Origin: Sanguinoderma infundibulare
Taxonomy: Eukaryota; Basidiomycota; Agaricomycetes; Polyporales; Polyporaceae
Direction: 5' to 3'
Length of the DNA: 64,000 nucleotides
Assembly: GCA_032821775.1 (NCBI GenBank)
Contig: JAVLRN010000001.1
Location: 3,782,001-3,846,000 of the forward strand
Of this stretch, positions 47,109-57,972 are shown in pieces. Within the stretch, counting starts at the first letter, position 1, and each line of letters starts with the position of its first letter. Both the position numbers and the translations under genes were made by a program. The notes beneath the pieces were generated by a model. That model worked only from the letters and a program-made list of their open reading frames with translations. It was not told the origin of the DNA and ran no database searches.

Positions 47109-50100
47109 ATGGCGAGAGGGAGGCCCCTCAGTAAGCCACTGAAGTCACGCTCGGGCGGTCCGTCGCGCAAGGCAGCAAATGCACTCGGTTACGCTAAACG
47201 GCAGAGCCTGAAGTCGAAGACGTCAGGCCCCGGACTCTCGGATGTCTACGAGTACCAGTCAGAGAAGGTCCGCCGCGCAAAGGTCAAACCTCTTCTGGAG
47301 AAGGATGAGACGATGGGATTGGGCGGCGGGGAGAGCGGGAGCGAGGACGAAGACGACGCGGGAGGGAAGAGGAAGGGCGGGAGGCCGAGACTTGTCGGAG
47401 AGAACGATGATGACATGGGAATTGCGGAGGACGAGGACGAGGAGATCGACAGTGATGAGGCGTTCGAGGAGAGCGACGAGGAACGGTTTGCAGGCTTCAG
47501 TTTCGCGTCCAAGGTACGTCCATCCAACGACCATTGGAAATTCAGGTATCCACCAAAATTCTGTTGCAGGCTAAGGCGAAGTCAAAACCCAATCAGAAGA
47601 GCAAGGGCAAGGACCGCGCTGTACGCTTTGCAGATGTCGATCTCAACGAGGACAACGTAGAAGAAGCTGGAGACGACTCAGCCTCGGAAGACGAAGAGGA
47701 GGAAGAGGAGGAAGGCGATCCGAGCGAGTTCATTGATATCTTAGATGTCTTGGACGGTCGCGGGGAACCAGACAGTGGAGGTGACACGGGTGAGGTAGAG
47801 AGGGAAGGACAGATTTCGACGAAGGCGAAGAGGAGAAGTGAAGAGGACGAGGAGGAAGATGAGGATGAAAATATGGAAGGTTCAGACGAGAGCTCAGAAG
47901 AGGAGTCAGGGGAGGAAGAGGACACCAACATCGTCTCCGCTTCCGAGGACGAGGAAGGCGAGGAAGGGGACAACGCGCTGCAAGAGCTCGAGAATTTCGT
48001 CTCCGGTCTCGATGCTGGGCAGAAACGCAAAGCGCCCGACGAGGACGACGGGCAAGGCGAGGACGATTCTAAGCGTGCGCGGAAGCGTAGGCTATTACCC
48101 GAGCACACAGAGGCCGGGGCGGAAAACGAGTTTGCTGCTGCCTTAGGTCCGTCTGGTACGCGCATATATGAGCGTTATACTGATGTTTTTTTTTTCGTAG
48201 GCGGTAGCAAACTGAACCTCGACGACCTTCTCGCTCCTCTGGAGGGCCAGTCATCCAACCTACAGTCTCTCAAGAAGTCGGTCAAAGTGCTCGCTTCAAC
48301 CGCGGGGAAGATCAAGACTCTATCCGCACCATTGCCTCAACGGACCGCCGAACGTCTCGACCGTGAGGCTGCGTACGAGCAGACGAAGGAGGAGGTGGAC
48401 AAGTGGAAGGCTACCATGCAACGTATACAGGAAGTACGGTTATAGTTATTATTGAATAAGGCGCAATAAGGCGCATTCGCAGTACTAACATCCCCCTTCT
48501 AGGCTGAACATCTGAGTTTCCCTCTACAAGCCGAGCCCAAGAGCAGAACGTCCAACCTCGAGCTCGCTGCAAGGTTCAAGGTAAGCATGCTCAATCGACC
48601 CGCCTCCCCCGCACACGTTTCGATAAGCTAACCACCAAACGCAACACACTCAGCCCACGAACGAGCTCGAGAGCGCGGTCGACAAGCTTCTCAAGTCCGC
48701 TAAAATGCGCGAGGACGAGATCGCACAGACGGAGTCGCTCCAGATGAACCACCTCTCAGTCGAGGAGGTCGCCGCTCGCCGCGCGGAGCTCGCCAAGATG
48801 CGCGACCTCATGTTCCGCGCCGAGGCCAAGGCGAAGCGCGTCGCGAAGATCAAGAGTAAGACGTACCGCCGCATCAAGAAGAAGGAGCGCGCGCGTCTAG
48901 CAGAGAAGCTCGGGGAGGGCGAAGATGACGAGGACGTGGACGACGAGGAGGCGCGGTTGAAGCGGGAGGTCGAGCGGGCGAAGGAGCGGGCGACGTTGAG
49001 GCACAAGAACACGGGCAAGTGGGCGAAGGCGATGCGCGGGAGGGGTGAGCTCGACGAGGACCAGCGGAGAGACATCAACGAGATGTTGGATCGGGGCGAG
49101 AAGCTGCGGCGGAAGATCCAGGGGCAGGACGGGAGCGACGAAGAGAGCGACGACGAGGAGAGCGACGGAGAAGATGGTGAGGAGGGCCTCGCGCGCATTA
49201 AGGCGAAGGCGTTCGATGAGCTTGCTGCGTTGGATGCGAACGAGCCTAAAACGCTTGCGGGCAAGAAGGGGAAGAGCATTTTCGAGATGAAGTTCATGAA
49301 AGACGCCATGGCTCGCGAGCAGCGCAGGGCAAACGAGATGGTAGACGACTTCATCAAGGAGATGGGTGGCGGGGACGGTGACGAAGACGACGATGTGCAG
49401 CAAGGTGCGGAGCAACCACAAGACGTCGCCGTCCAACGGACCGGTGGTCGCGTCGTCTACCGCCCTGGCGCGACGGTGAGTGTTGTCGAGCCATTTCGGT
49501 TGGTTCTGAACTCACATCCTTTCACAGCTCCCCAGCATGCGACCGACTGCCTCTCTGGCTTCGGACACCTCAAGCGTGACGCTCAAATCCACAGACCTTC
49601 CTCCCGAAGGTCGAGTAGAGCAGTCCTCCTCACCCCCCGGCTCGCCCGTCTCGCAGCGCCCCGTCCCCTCGACGGCCGCAGAGGTCATCAACCCCTGGCT
49701 CGCGCAAGCCAGCAGCTCCAGCAAGGGCCCGACAAAGCACGAGGTCGCTGTCAGCAAAGAGAGCGCCGCCGCCGAGAAATCCAAGAACAAGCTGCGCAAA
49801 CGCCAACAGAAGCGGCTCGAGGAGAGGGCGAAGGCACAGGAGGACGCGGCGGTCGACATCTCCCTGACCACCGTCATGACGCTCTCGGGCCCATCATCCG
49901 CATCCAAGGCGGGTCTGTCGTCCAAAGGTTCCGCAGCCAAGCCTGCAGCTTTTGCGAACGGGAAGGCAAAGTCCAGCGCCGCTGCTGTATCTGACGAGGA
50001 CAGCGACCCGGACGTCAACAGCGAGCTCGAGGAGCAGGAGAGGGCCGCTGCGAGCAAAGGCAAGGGTAAGGGCAAGGCGAACGCCGTCAAGGCGTTCGAG

Positions 50101-50759
50101 CAACGCGATCTTGTTGCCCTCGCCTTTGCCGGCGACAACGTCGTGCAGGTACGTTTCCGTCGACTGCTCGTTTTCCAACCATCATGGAGCTTATGTATCT
50201 GCCCCGCCGTCCAGGACTTCGCAGAGGCCAAGCGCCGCGAGATGGCAGAGGACGCACCCAAGGAGGTCAACACAACCCTCCCTGGCTGGGTACGTTCCCC
50301 TTTCCCCAGATCCCCCACACCATACCATACCAAACCATAACCTCCACTGACGACGTCACTCTCGCAGGGTGCATGGGGAGGCTCCGGCACGAAGAAAGCC
50401 GCGCCCAAGCCGCACCTGATCAAGAAGGTCGCCGGCGTGGACCCCCAGTCGCGCGCGGACTACAAGAAGGCGCACGTCATCATCTCGGAGAAGCGCGACA
50501 AGAAGGCGGCAAAGTACCTCGTCAAGGACCTCCCCTACCCGTACACGAGCAAGGCCCAGTTCGAGCGCAGCATGGAGGTCCCGCTCGGCACCGAGTGGAA
50601 CACGCGCCTGGGCTTCCAGCGCGCGACGCTGCCCAAGGTCGTCACGAAGGTGCGTTTGTACAGACCTGTACACGGCTCGGATGAAGAAGAGGATGGGTTG
50701 CTGATCGGGCTTGTGAACAGATGGGTCAGCTCATCACGCCCCTGGAAAAGCAATCATGA
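47109..50759 (+). CDS. UTP14: Utp14, U3 snoRNP/SSU processome component
   Basis: Utp14 activates the helicase Dhr1 to release U3 snoRNA from pre-40S ribosomes in the nucleolus. Exons 47109-47513, 47570-48146, 48201-48433, 48503-48580, 48654-49475, 49528-50148, 50215-50289, 50368-50649 and 50721-50759 sum to 3132 nt (1043 aa), in frame. The first third is basic then very acidic (runs of Asp/Glu/Ser). The Utp14 core starts near SFPLQAEPKSRTSNLELAAR and includes KIKSKTYRRIKKKERARLAE, LRHKNTGKWAKAMRGRG, the VINPWLAQ motif, GWGAWGG and DLPYPYTSKAQFERSMEVPL, ending MGQLITPLEKQS. The last exon encodes only twelve residues. It is complete. Confidence 0.95.
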
Positions 50760-51108
50760 GCTTTGTCTCATCTTATGCTGCACATCTCTCCGCATATACC
50801 GCAACCATCTGCTCATCGCATCCGCATTCGCACCAGCCTATCTACATTTGCTAGTTATTACCCAACTCCATGTATATCACGCGTAACGCACGCCAAAATT
50901 CTCGAAGAGATGCTTTTCTCCATTACAGGCCAACTATGTTACACCTGGTGTTCTAACGAGCCAAAAGTCCTATTCAAACACGAAAGCAAGGTCGACAACT
51001 TAAAATGCTGTGGATGCGAGCAAGTACTACTGCTACAAAAGTCGGCGGCGAAGCGCATGACAGTGTCGGATATCGAGAAGACGACGACGGGACAAAACAA
51101 GTCGCGCT
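50760..51108. other. Convergent intergenic spacer between UTP14 and the NRAMP gene
   Basis: 349 bp between two 3' ends. A minus-strand frame extends across it but lies downstream of the NRAMP stop. No other signal was seen. Confidence 0.5.
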
Positions 51109-53352
51109 TCAACCGCCCTGGCCCATCGCGAGCCCCACGATGGCGTACACGTTCGCCATCACGATGACGAGCCAGATGGCGTACGAGAAGAAGATGAGGA
51201 CCTTCCCGTTCGAGAAGTCGACCATCTCCACCTGCGCTTCCGCGCTGCTCGTCGCGTCCTGCGAGGACTCTGCTGCTGAGCCATCCTGTGAGACGAGGAC
51301 CCGTTCGACGGGCTTCTTCACGCTCATGACCGACTTGGACGAAGTGAACCAGATGAGGGGGAAGACGATGAACGGGAGGACGATCGACAGCACGACCTGG
51401 GACGCGACCAGGAGCGTGTCTACGCCGGTCCGCCCGGCGGCGGCGGCGACCAACAGAGCGGGAACGAGGCCGAGGCAGCGGGTGAGGAACCTCCGCATGA
51501 TGGGCTAAGGCACAACCATCAGTGAGAACAGACCTGTTGAGAGGCACGGCGCGAGGGGCGAGACGTACCGAAACTCTCCAGCGGATGAAGCCTTCGGAGA
51601 CGATCTGGCCTGCGAGGGTGGCGATGATGGACGAGCTCTGTCCGGATGCGAGCAACGCCAAAGCAAACAACACAGCGACGGCTGTGGAACGGGGCCTCAA
51701 GGTCAGCGACGGTGAATCATGGTCAGAAACTTTGCACGTACGCTTTCCGAGCATGTCCTGCAGGAGCGCATAGGCGTCAAACAAGCTCGCCGGGTTTTCC
51801 GAGCCGGTATTGCCGTTATAGAAGACAGCAGCCGACAAAATCAGGATCCTGGTAAAACACCCCGTCAGCCAATGAGCTTCCACACATTTGCTACTGCCGA
51901 AAAGTCACAAAACACTTACATCGCATTGATGACCACGGCGAGCCCAAGCAGGGAGATGACCATGTCGACGACGCCATGGTACAGGTGCGCGCGCACAAAG
52001 TAGTACGGGTTGTTCTCGCGCTCCGCGTGCGACTTGGGCTCGTTCGGGAGCTCGCTGATCTGCACCACGCGGAAGTGCCGACTGACCGCCGCGATGGCGG
52101 TCTGAAAGAAAGATCGACGGTTTTCCGTCCGAATCGACGACGCCGGGGAGTCGGAATCCGCTGACATATTCGAGTCGACGCTGACCAAGCCGTCCGCTTT
52201 CGATGCCGGTTTGACCGCCATCCTGTCCTGGGTGGCCAGGGCGGATCCCAAGAATAGGCTGTGAGGCATGACGGTCGCTCCTATGATTCCGATGGCTGCG
52301 CATCTATGAGAACGTGTTACCCGAAACTGTTCACAGCGGACCTACATGTGTAGAGCGCGCCAGATTGGAAGAGCGTCTTGGACGGCACGAAGCCGTCAAA
52401 GGCGCCGGCCCAGTTCACGCCCGCCTTGGATATGATGATCGCCATACAGATCAGGACGATGAATACCTAATGCCGGATCACGGAGATATGAGCATGCACA
52501 TCTTCGGACAATCACGGAGTCATATGAGTAGGGACGGACGCACAAGAATAGCAATGAAGACCTCGAAGAGCCTGACCGGTCGGCCCCGGAGCGGGTCCTT
52601 AAGCGCGAGCAGAATGAGGACGTCGGAGGCCGTGATGAGGACCCCGGCCCAGAGGGGGAGCTTGGGGAACAAGAGGCAGAGGGCGATGGCGGATCCTAGC
52701 AGCTCGGCGAGGTCGGTGCTCACGATGGCGATCTCGGCGAGCACATACAGAGGGTAGAGCACGAGCCAGCGCCAGAGCTTTGTGTGTCTCGGGCGGTTGT
52801 AGAGCGATAGTCTGCAGTGCGAGGCGAGATCTACGCAAAGATGAGCATACATGGTGGTTGGAATGTATCCAGGACAGTACATACCCAGTCCGGTGACACA
52901 ACCGAGACGAGAGGCTTGTGTCTGTTTGACTGTCAGTCGCATCGAGGACGCATACATGACGGGAACACTTGCCTGATATACGATAGCGAATAAGCCGGCG
53001 AGGAGGACTACGAAGAGGAGCTTGTACCCGAACTCCGAGCCCGCCTGGAGATCGACTCCCCAGTTTCCGCTGATGGGAGTGAATCAGACAAAATCGAACT
53101 CAAGAAAACGCAGGAAACTCACGGATCGAAGTAAGCGACAGAGCAAATGATGCCAACTCCAGTGTGCTTGGTCGTGTGTCGCACAACGACCCAAGCGTAC
53201 TCCTTCGTGCGGCGTAGCCACCCAACCGTGTCGGTGTCCTGCGCTCGCTGAGGCGGGATGGCAGGCGGAGTCGCCGACTGGGTATCCGCATCCGACTCTT
53301 TGCGTTCGGGCCCCGGCGAATACTGGCCTCGGTCCTTGTCCGTGTCGAGCAT
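51109..53352 (-). CDS. NRAMP-family divalent metal transporter (SMF type)
   Basis: NRAMP proteins co-transport Mn2+, Fe2+ and similar ions with protons. Exons 53123-53352, 52973-53069, 52885-52921, 52544-52830, 52342-52466, 51920-52303, 51742-51848, 51569-51681 and 51109-51504 sum to 1776 nt (591 aa). The metal-site motif of TM1 (SVAYFDP|GNWGVD) spans intron 1. The TM6 motif reads GATVMPHSLFLGSAL. Other membrane segments include LVLYPLYVLAEIAIVST, VFIVLICMAIIIS and VAVLFALALLASGQSSSIIA. Intron 2 (52922-52972) needs a GC donor to join VYQ|TQASRLGCVTG. A Met at 53484 gives a 44-residue longer N-terminus; I prefer MLDTDKDRG at 53352. The loop after TM6 is long and Ser-rich, a possible regulatory site. 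Confidence 0.92.
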
Positions 53353-54136
53353 CGTGTCCTGCAACCGGCGTGGGGCAAAGGGCGGGGAGCGCTGCGGGTG
53401 AGAGGGGAGGAGGAAGAGGGGCACATAAGGCAGCGCGCAAAGCGGGGTCGTCGGCGACAGTTTGAAGGTCGAATCCAGTGGCACCGCCGGAGGCCCAGTG
53501 GAAGGGGACGGTAGGACGCAGAGACGAAACCAACGGAGCGGACGGGGGCCCAGCGCGGAGGATGCGGGGAACGACCGACTGGTACGAGCGAGCTCGAGGT
53601 TGCGGTAACTTCAGCGCCCAGCCGATCTGTCCCGGACGCACTTCATATCCGCCGTCTCCTATAGGAATTGCGTTGACGTTCGCCGGAGATGCTGCCCATG
53701 GTGTCGAGCGTTGGTGTCGATGTGTGGCAGACGTCGTGGGTGTGTGGATGAGTGTGCGCGCGTCGAGAACTCTCGGGGAGCCTTGTTTGGGCAGGAGGGG
53801 CACGCGGACATCGACTTGCCAGGTTCCGACATCACGGAAGCGCCCATTACCCCATTCCAAAACAAACCCTATCTGCACCAATTGCAGTATCTCTCTCAGA
53901 CCGAACTACTGTATTCACAGAAATAGCTCAAATTGTTCCGTGGCCGCACGTAGTACATAATACATCCTGGCACGCTCGTCTGTCGTTGGGAAAAGAGACA
54001 CCCTCAAGTCAGGGCCTGCGATTTCTCCTGAACGATCAACCAGAAGAGCGGGTCCCCGAGTCCACTCCGTCGGTTCGTCGCCAAGCATGTCAGGTCCAAG
54101 TCAATACGCCACTCGACATGCTGTTGGAGAAGACTT
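53353..54136. other. Upstream region of the NRAMP gene
   Basis: The promoter of the NRAMP gene and the 3' flank of the 524-aa gene lie here. Open frames on both strands are unsupported. Confidence 0.4.
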
Positions 54137-55975
54137 CTACGCAAGATGCTCCACGAATCGAGAGCCGGACGCGATGAACGCCAGACCAGAAACTCGCGAG
54201 CCGTGGGTTGGGTGACAGGGTGCGAAGCGGGCGGCTGACCACAGTGCGACAAAACAGTCCTGCGGCGTCGGCGTGTCCGTTGAAAACCTTTCTCCATAAC
54301 GGCAGCGTCGATTTGGCGTCTGGGTCCGAACAGCTGGGGGGATGAGATAAGCCAGGGAGGCCGCCAGCCAAGTCCGCAGTGTGCTTTGCGTCTTCCGCGT
54401 CGTCGTAGCCGCCTTTCGGCGCAGATGTTGCCATCGTGTCAGACCAGAGACGAAATAGCCCTTGCCAGCACAAGCAACGCAGTCGCAGTAAACGCCAGGG
54501 ATGACGGGGGCTGGATCAGTAACTTGGAATGGGAGTTCCTCTTCCTCGTCGACGGCGTCCGTGCTCGGCGGCTCGGGCCCCAGGCCAAGACCTCCCGGCG
54601 CGTTGTCCATCCGTGGAACGCTCAAGAACTCCATGATTTCTCGGACGACCGCGTTGCTCTCCGCGGGCCTGATGAACGGCTCCGTTAGCCACCGTCGACG
54701 CCCGCCGTCGTTGGCCTGATACCACATCTTGCACGCAAGCCACTGTCGCTCGCAAGCACGACAGACGATGCCGTCCTCGAGTTGCGCAAGGCAGCACCGG
54801 TCGCAGGACGGAACAGAAGGCACCGGAGAGATCGAAGCGACGCTGCCGGAGGGAGCCATTGACAGCATAGAAGAGCTGAACTGAAGCGAGGTGGCATAGA
54901 GGTACTTTGCGAGGGTGATCGAGGCGCGTTGTTGAAAAACTGGCGAGTAGGATGTATGAGGCGTAGCTTGTGTAATTTCTATTGCGGGCGTTTCCCTAGG
55001 AAGCGAAGGGGAAGAGGCGATGCGACCGCGAGGTGGAGAGCCATTGACTTCGTGAAGAGCATCCACCGCATCCTTGTACCTCGTTCAGTCCCGTACGGAT
55101 AAGACATGTAAGACTTACTTCAGGAGTGTCAACGAATACCATCTGAGAGTCTTCTTCGTCCAAAGGAGGAAGCAAGCTTGCCGCCACCGTTTCGATGGGC
55201 GCTGGAATATGGGAAGGCCTATAACAATCCTGACGAGGAGCGGGGCCTTCGCTCGACATCGAGCATGGCTGCCACCATTAAAGCTTGGTCAAGAAGCCGC
55301 ACCAAAAGCCACTCCACCCAGCAACGCACCTCGCCGAAGTCTTCACCGTCATCGTCGTCCGCCTTCCGCACCTGCTGGTCGATCGCCTGCGTCAGGATGT
55401 ATGCAATGGGCTTCGACGTCGCAAAAAAGCCAATTACCTTCCCATCGGTGACGACGAGCTGCCCCGTAGCGCTTCTCTTCGACGTCATGAGTATATAAAG
55501 ATTTAGAGCTCCATGCGTGCGAACGCCGCTTCACCTGTATCCTTCCAGACGCCCTGAGGGCTCTGCGGCGGATGCGTTCCTCGAGAGGCGATGTCGGTTC
55601 GGAAGCGACGACGTCGTGCAAGGCCGCCTTCGACGTACCTGGATTAACTCTTGGAGTTCCACACATGTACGCAACGCTCACCTCTTCCATAGTGATCTTC
55701 ACCTCCAGTTTCGGCATGGCAGGCTTCCTCAGCTTGCGAAGACGTCGCCGGGTCCGAAGTGGCTGGTCGCGAACGCGCAGCGTCGAGTTTGAGTTCTAAC
55801 CAGAAGGTGTGCCGGCGAATTAGCTGAGACGAGACGAGACGCATACAATGACACTCACCGGACGCCCGGTTACTATGTTGTGCAGAACCCAGGCGGTCTT
55901 CTCCTGGAACTTGAACGCGAACGCGAGCCGCCGAGACCTGCTCGACGGCGAGACTGACGTCGTCTGGCCGTGCAT
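54137..55975 (-). CDS. Orphan 524-aa protein with a Cys-rich (zinc-like) central region
   Basis: I do not recognise the family. Exons 55859-55975, 55703-55823, 55535-55638, 55330-55476, 55119-55268 and 54137-55072 sum to 1575 nt with all phases matching. The start gives MHGQTTSVSPSSRSRRLAFA, then KFQEKTAWVLHNIVTGRPLI, a helical region (ERIRRRALRASGRIQ) and QLVVTDGKVIGFFATSKPIA. An acidic patch (ADDDDGED) follows. The last exon holds Cys clusters: CDRCCLAQLEDGIVCRAC, then CERQWLACKMW, and later CDCVACAG, spaced like a small zinc ribbon. There is no signal peptide or clear membrane span. Exon 2 has two in-phase donors 21 nt apart, so alternative splicing could add seven residues. Confidence 0.6.
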
Positions 55976-56329
55976 GAGAGAAAAGAACGTGAGGCTCAGA
56001 CGCTGTCAGCTACGGATAGTGCACTGTGGGCAGCGAACGGGACACTGTTGGGGCCCTGTCGTCGCCGTGTGGGACAAACCCTCTGAAGGAGCACGGTGAC
56101 CTACGTACTGCACCCTTTCGTGACGAACGGGGTTCGAAGCGCCGGGATGGTCCGTGAGCGCCAAGGCGTGGCGGAGAGGAGCGTGAGCCGGTTTGAAGCC
56201 GTTTCTGCACGCGCGCGGCACTAGAAAGTGCAACATCACCTTCCAAGAGCCTTAAGTGCGCGATGGGTCTGCACCCTGGCCACCTCAGCTTCAGACACGA
56301 CCACCACCACCACCGGCGCGCACGCAGAC
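55976..56329. promoter_or_regulatory. Divergent upstream region of the 524-aa gene and the kinase
   Basis: 354 bp between two start codons. No motif was recognised. An upstream in-frame Met for the kinase lies at 56228. Confidence 0.4.
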
Positions 56330-57886
56330 ATGGGTGAAGTCATCGACATGGCCGGGTTCGACCAGCCCGAGCAGTGGACGCCGCACCTGCAGGAATTCTT
56401 CGACGTCGTGAGTGCCTGCCACTCCAGCTCCGCATGCGCAATGGGGGTAGTGCTGATCCCAATGATAGGACACCTTCGAGACCATCGCGGAGAGCGCAGC
56501 GGCGTACGTGACCCGCGCACGGTTCCGCGACCCTTCGCGGGGTTCGGTCGTCGCCATCAAGAGCGGCTCCGTCGACCCGCGGTTCTCTGCGGAGCCCCAC
56601 GACATCGGCAAGGAGCTGCGTGTCCTGCTGAGCTTATCGCACGGCAATGTAAGCCTTCGTCGGCGTCGTTTCTGCGGACCTGCTAACTTTGGGTTCAGAT
56701 CATCGAGGTCGTCGGACATACGTTCGAGAGACCGACGAGCACGGTACACTTCTGGATGCCGTTCGCGCCCCACCATTTCTCCGCCGTCCTCGCAAGCTCG
56801 CGTTTCTCTGCGTACGCTCCCCCAGGTGCTGCCAACGGCGCAGTGACACCCGACGCATCTTCCTTCCTCGTCGTCACCAAGTCCCTCGTGTACCAGATCC
56901 TCTCCGCGCTCGCCTTCATCCACGAACGCGGCATCGCCCACCGCGACGTCAAGCCCAACAACCTCCTCCTCACCGCCGACGGCTGCGTCAAGCTGCTCGA
57001 CTTTGGCGTCGCGTGGGCCGAAAAGACGAAGACGAAGAAGATGAAGACGAACGAGCGCGAGCGCGACTTGTGGCCGGAACCGCGCGGGAGCATGTGCTTC
57101 GACGTCGCCACCGGGTTCGTGAGACCGTTGCGCGCCGTCCTTTGCCCCCTTTTCACGTTGAGCGTTGAACCCACAGACCTTACCGGGCGCCGGAGCTGCT
57201 CTTCGGCGCGAGGGACTACAACGCGTGCGCGATCGACCTGTGGAGCATGGGTGCGGTCTTGGCCGAGTTCTTCACTCCGCTGAGGCTGCGGAGGTGCTAC
57301 GCCGACGAGGACGACTGGTACGAGGACGAAGACGATGACGACGACGAGTGCAACTCGGATAGCCCCTTGGAGAAGTCGCCTTTCGTTGTCTCCAAGGGAC
57401 TCTCGCTCAGTGCCCCGGGTGTCGAATGGACGCGGGACTCCCTCTACGACTCCACCAGGGGACAAATCGGCCTCGCGTGGAGCATCTTCAAGGTGCACGG
57501 CACGCCGAACGCAGAAACGTGGCCGGTAAGGGTGCTATCTGCATTCCCAATCGACGACAGTGCTGACGTTTCTTGTGCAGACGTTCAAACAACTCCCTGA
57601 CGCTCAGAAAGTGACGTTCGTCGGCGTCCCTCCAGCGAACTTGGCCAGACTCCTCCCGAATCTGCCTCCGACAGAGATGAGGCAGGAGCGCGAGGATAGC
57701 CTCGATCTCGTCAAGAGGTTGCTTGCATACGAGCCCGAGTCGCGTCTCCGCGCGGAGGATGCACTCAGACACCCTTTCTTTGAACGCGGACTCCCTCTCC
57801 TCTTGCCTCCAGGCGCTGGCGAGAAGACGTGGGGAGGACGCAACCTTGCGAGTGTGATTTCTCAGTACCTAACTGGGGCCGGGTAA
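56330..57886 (+). CDS. CDK-like protein kinase, probably a monomeric CDK-activating kinase (Cak1/Csk1 type)
   Basis: Exons 56330-56407, 56469-56648, 56699-57114, 57177-57525 and 57581-57886 sum to 1329 nt (442 aa). Kinase landmarks: VVAIKSG (ATP-binding Lys), [18 protein letters not shown] (catalytic loop), LLDFGVAW (DFG), [15 protein letters not shown] (activation segment/APE), [13 protein letters not shown], and [18 protein letters not shown]. No glycine-rich loop is seen before the Lys; the corresponding stretch is [19 protein letters not shown]. Yeast Cak1 also lacks this loop and its closest relatives are CDKs, hence the call. There is an acidic insert ([15 protein letters not shown]) in the C-lobe. 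I chose MGEVIDMAG at 56330 over an upstream Met at 56228. It could instead be another divergent CDK-like kinase. Confidence 0.68.
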
Positions 57887-57972
57887 TGATGGATAGTGTA
57901 GGGATAGGATGTACAACAAGATGGACGAGTGCTCTACGTATATACCGCTCTAACTTACAACTTGGCTGCCGT

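Noticed and set aside
50939..51883. 314-aa minus frame across the NRAMP 3' end
   Set aside because: Out of frame with the conserved NRAMP exons. Its parts are shadows or lie past the stop.
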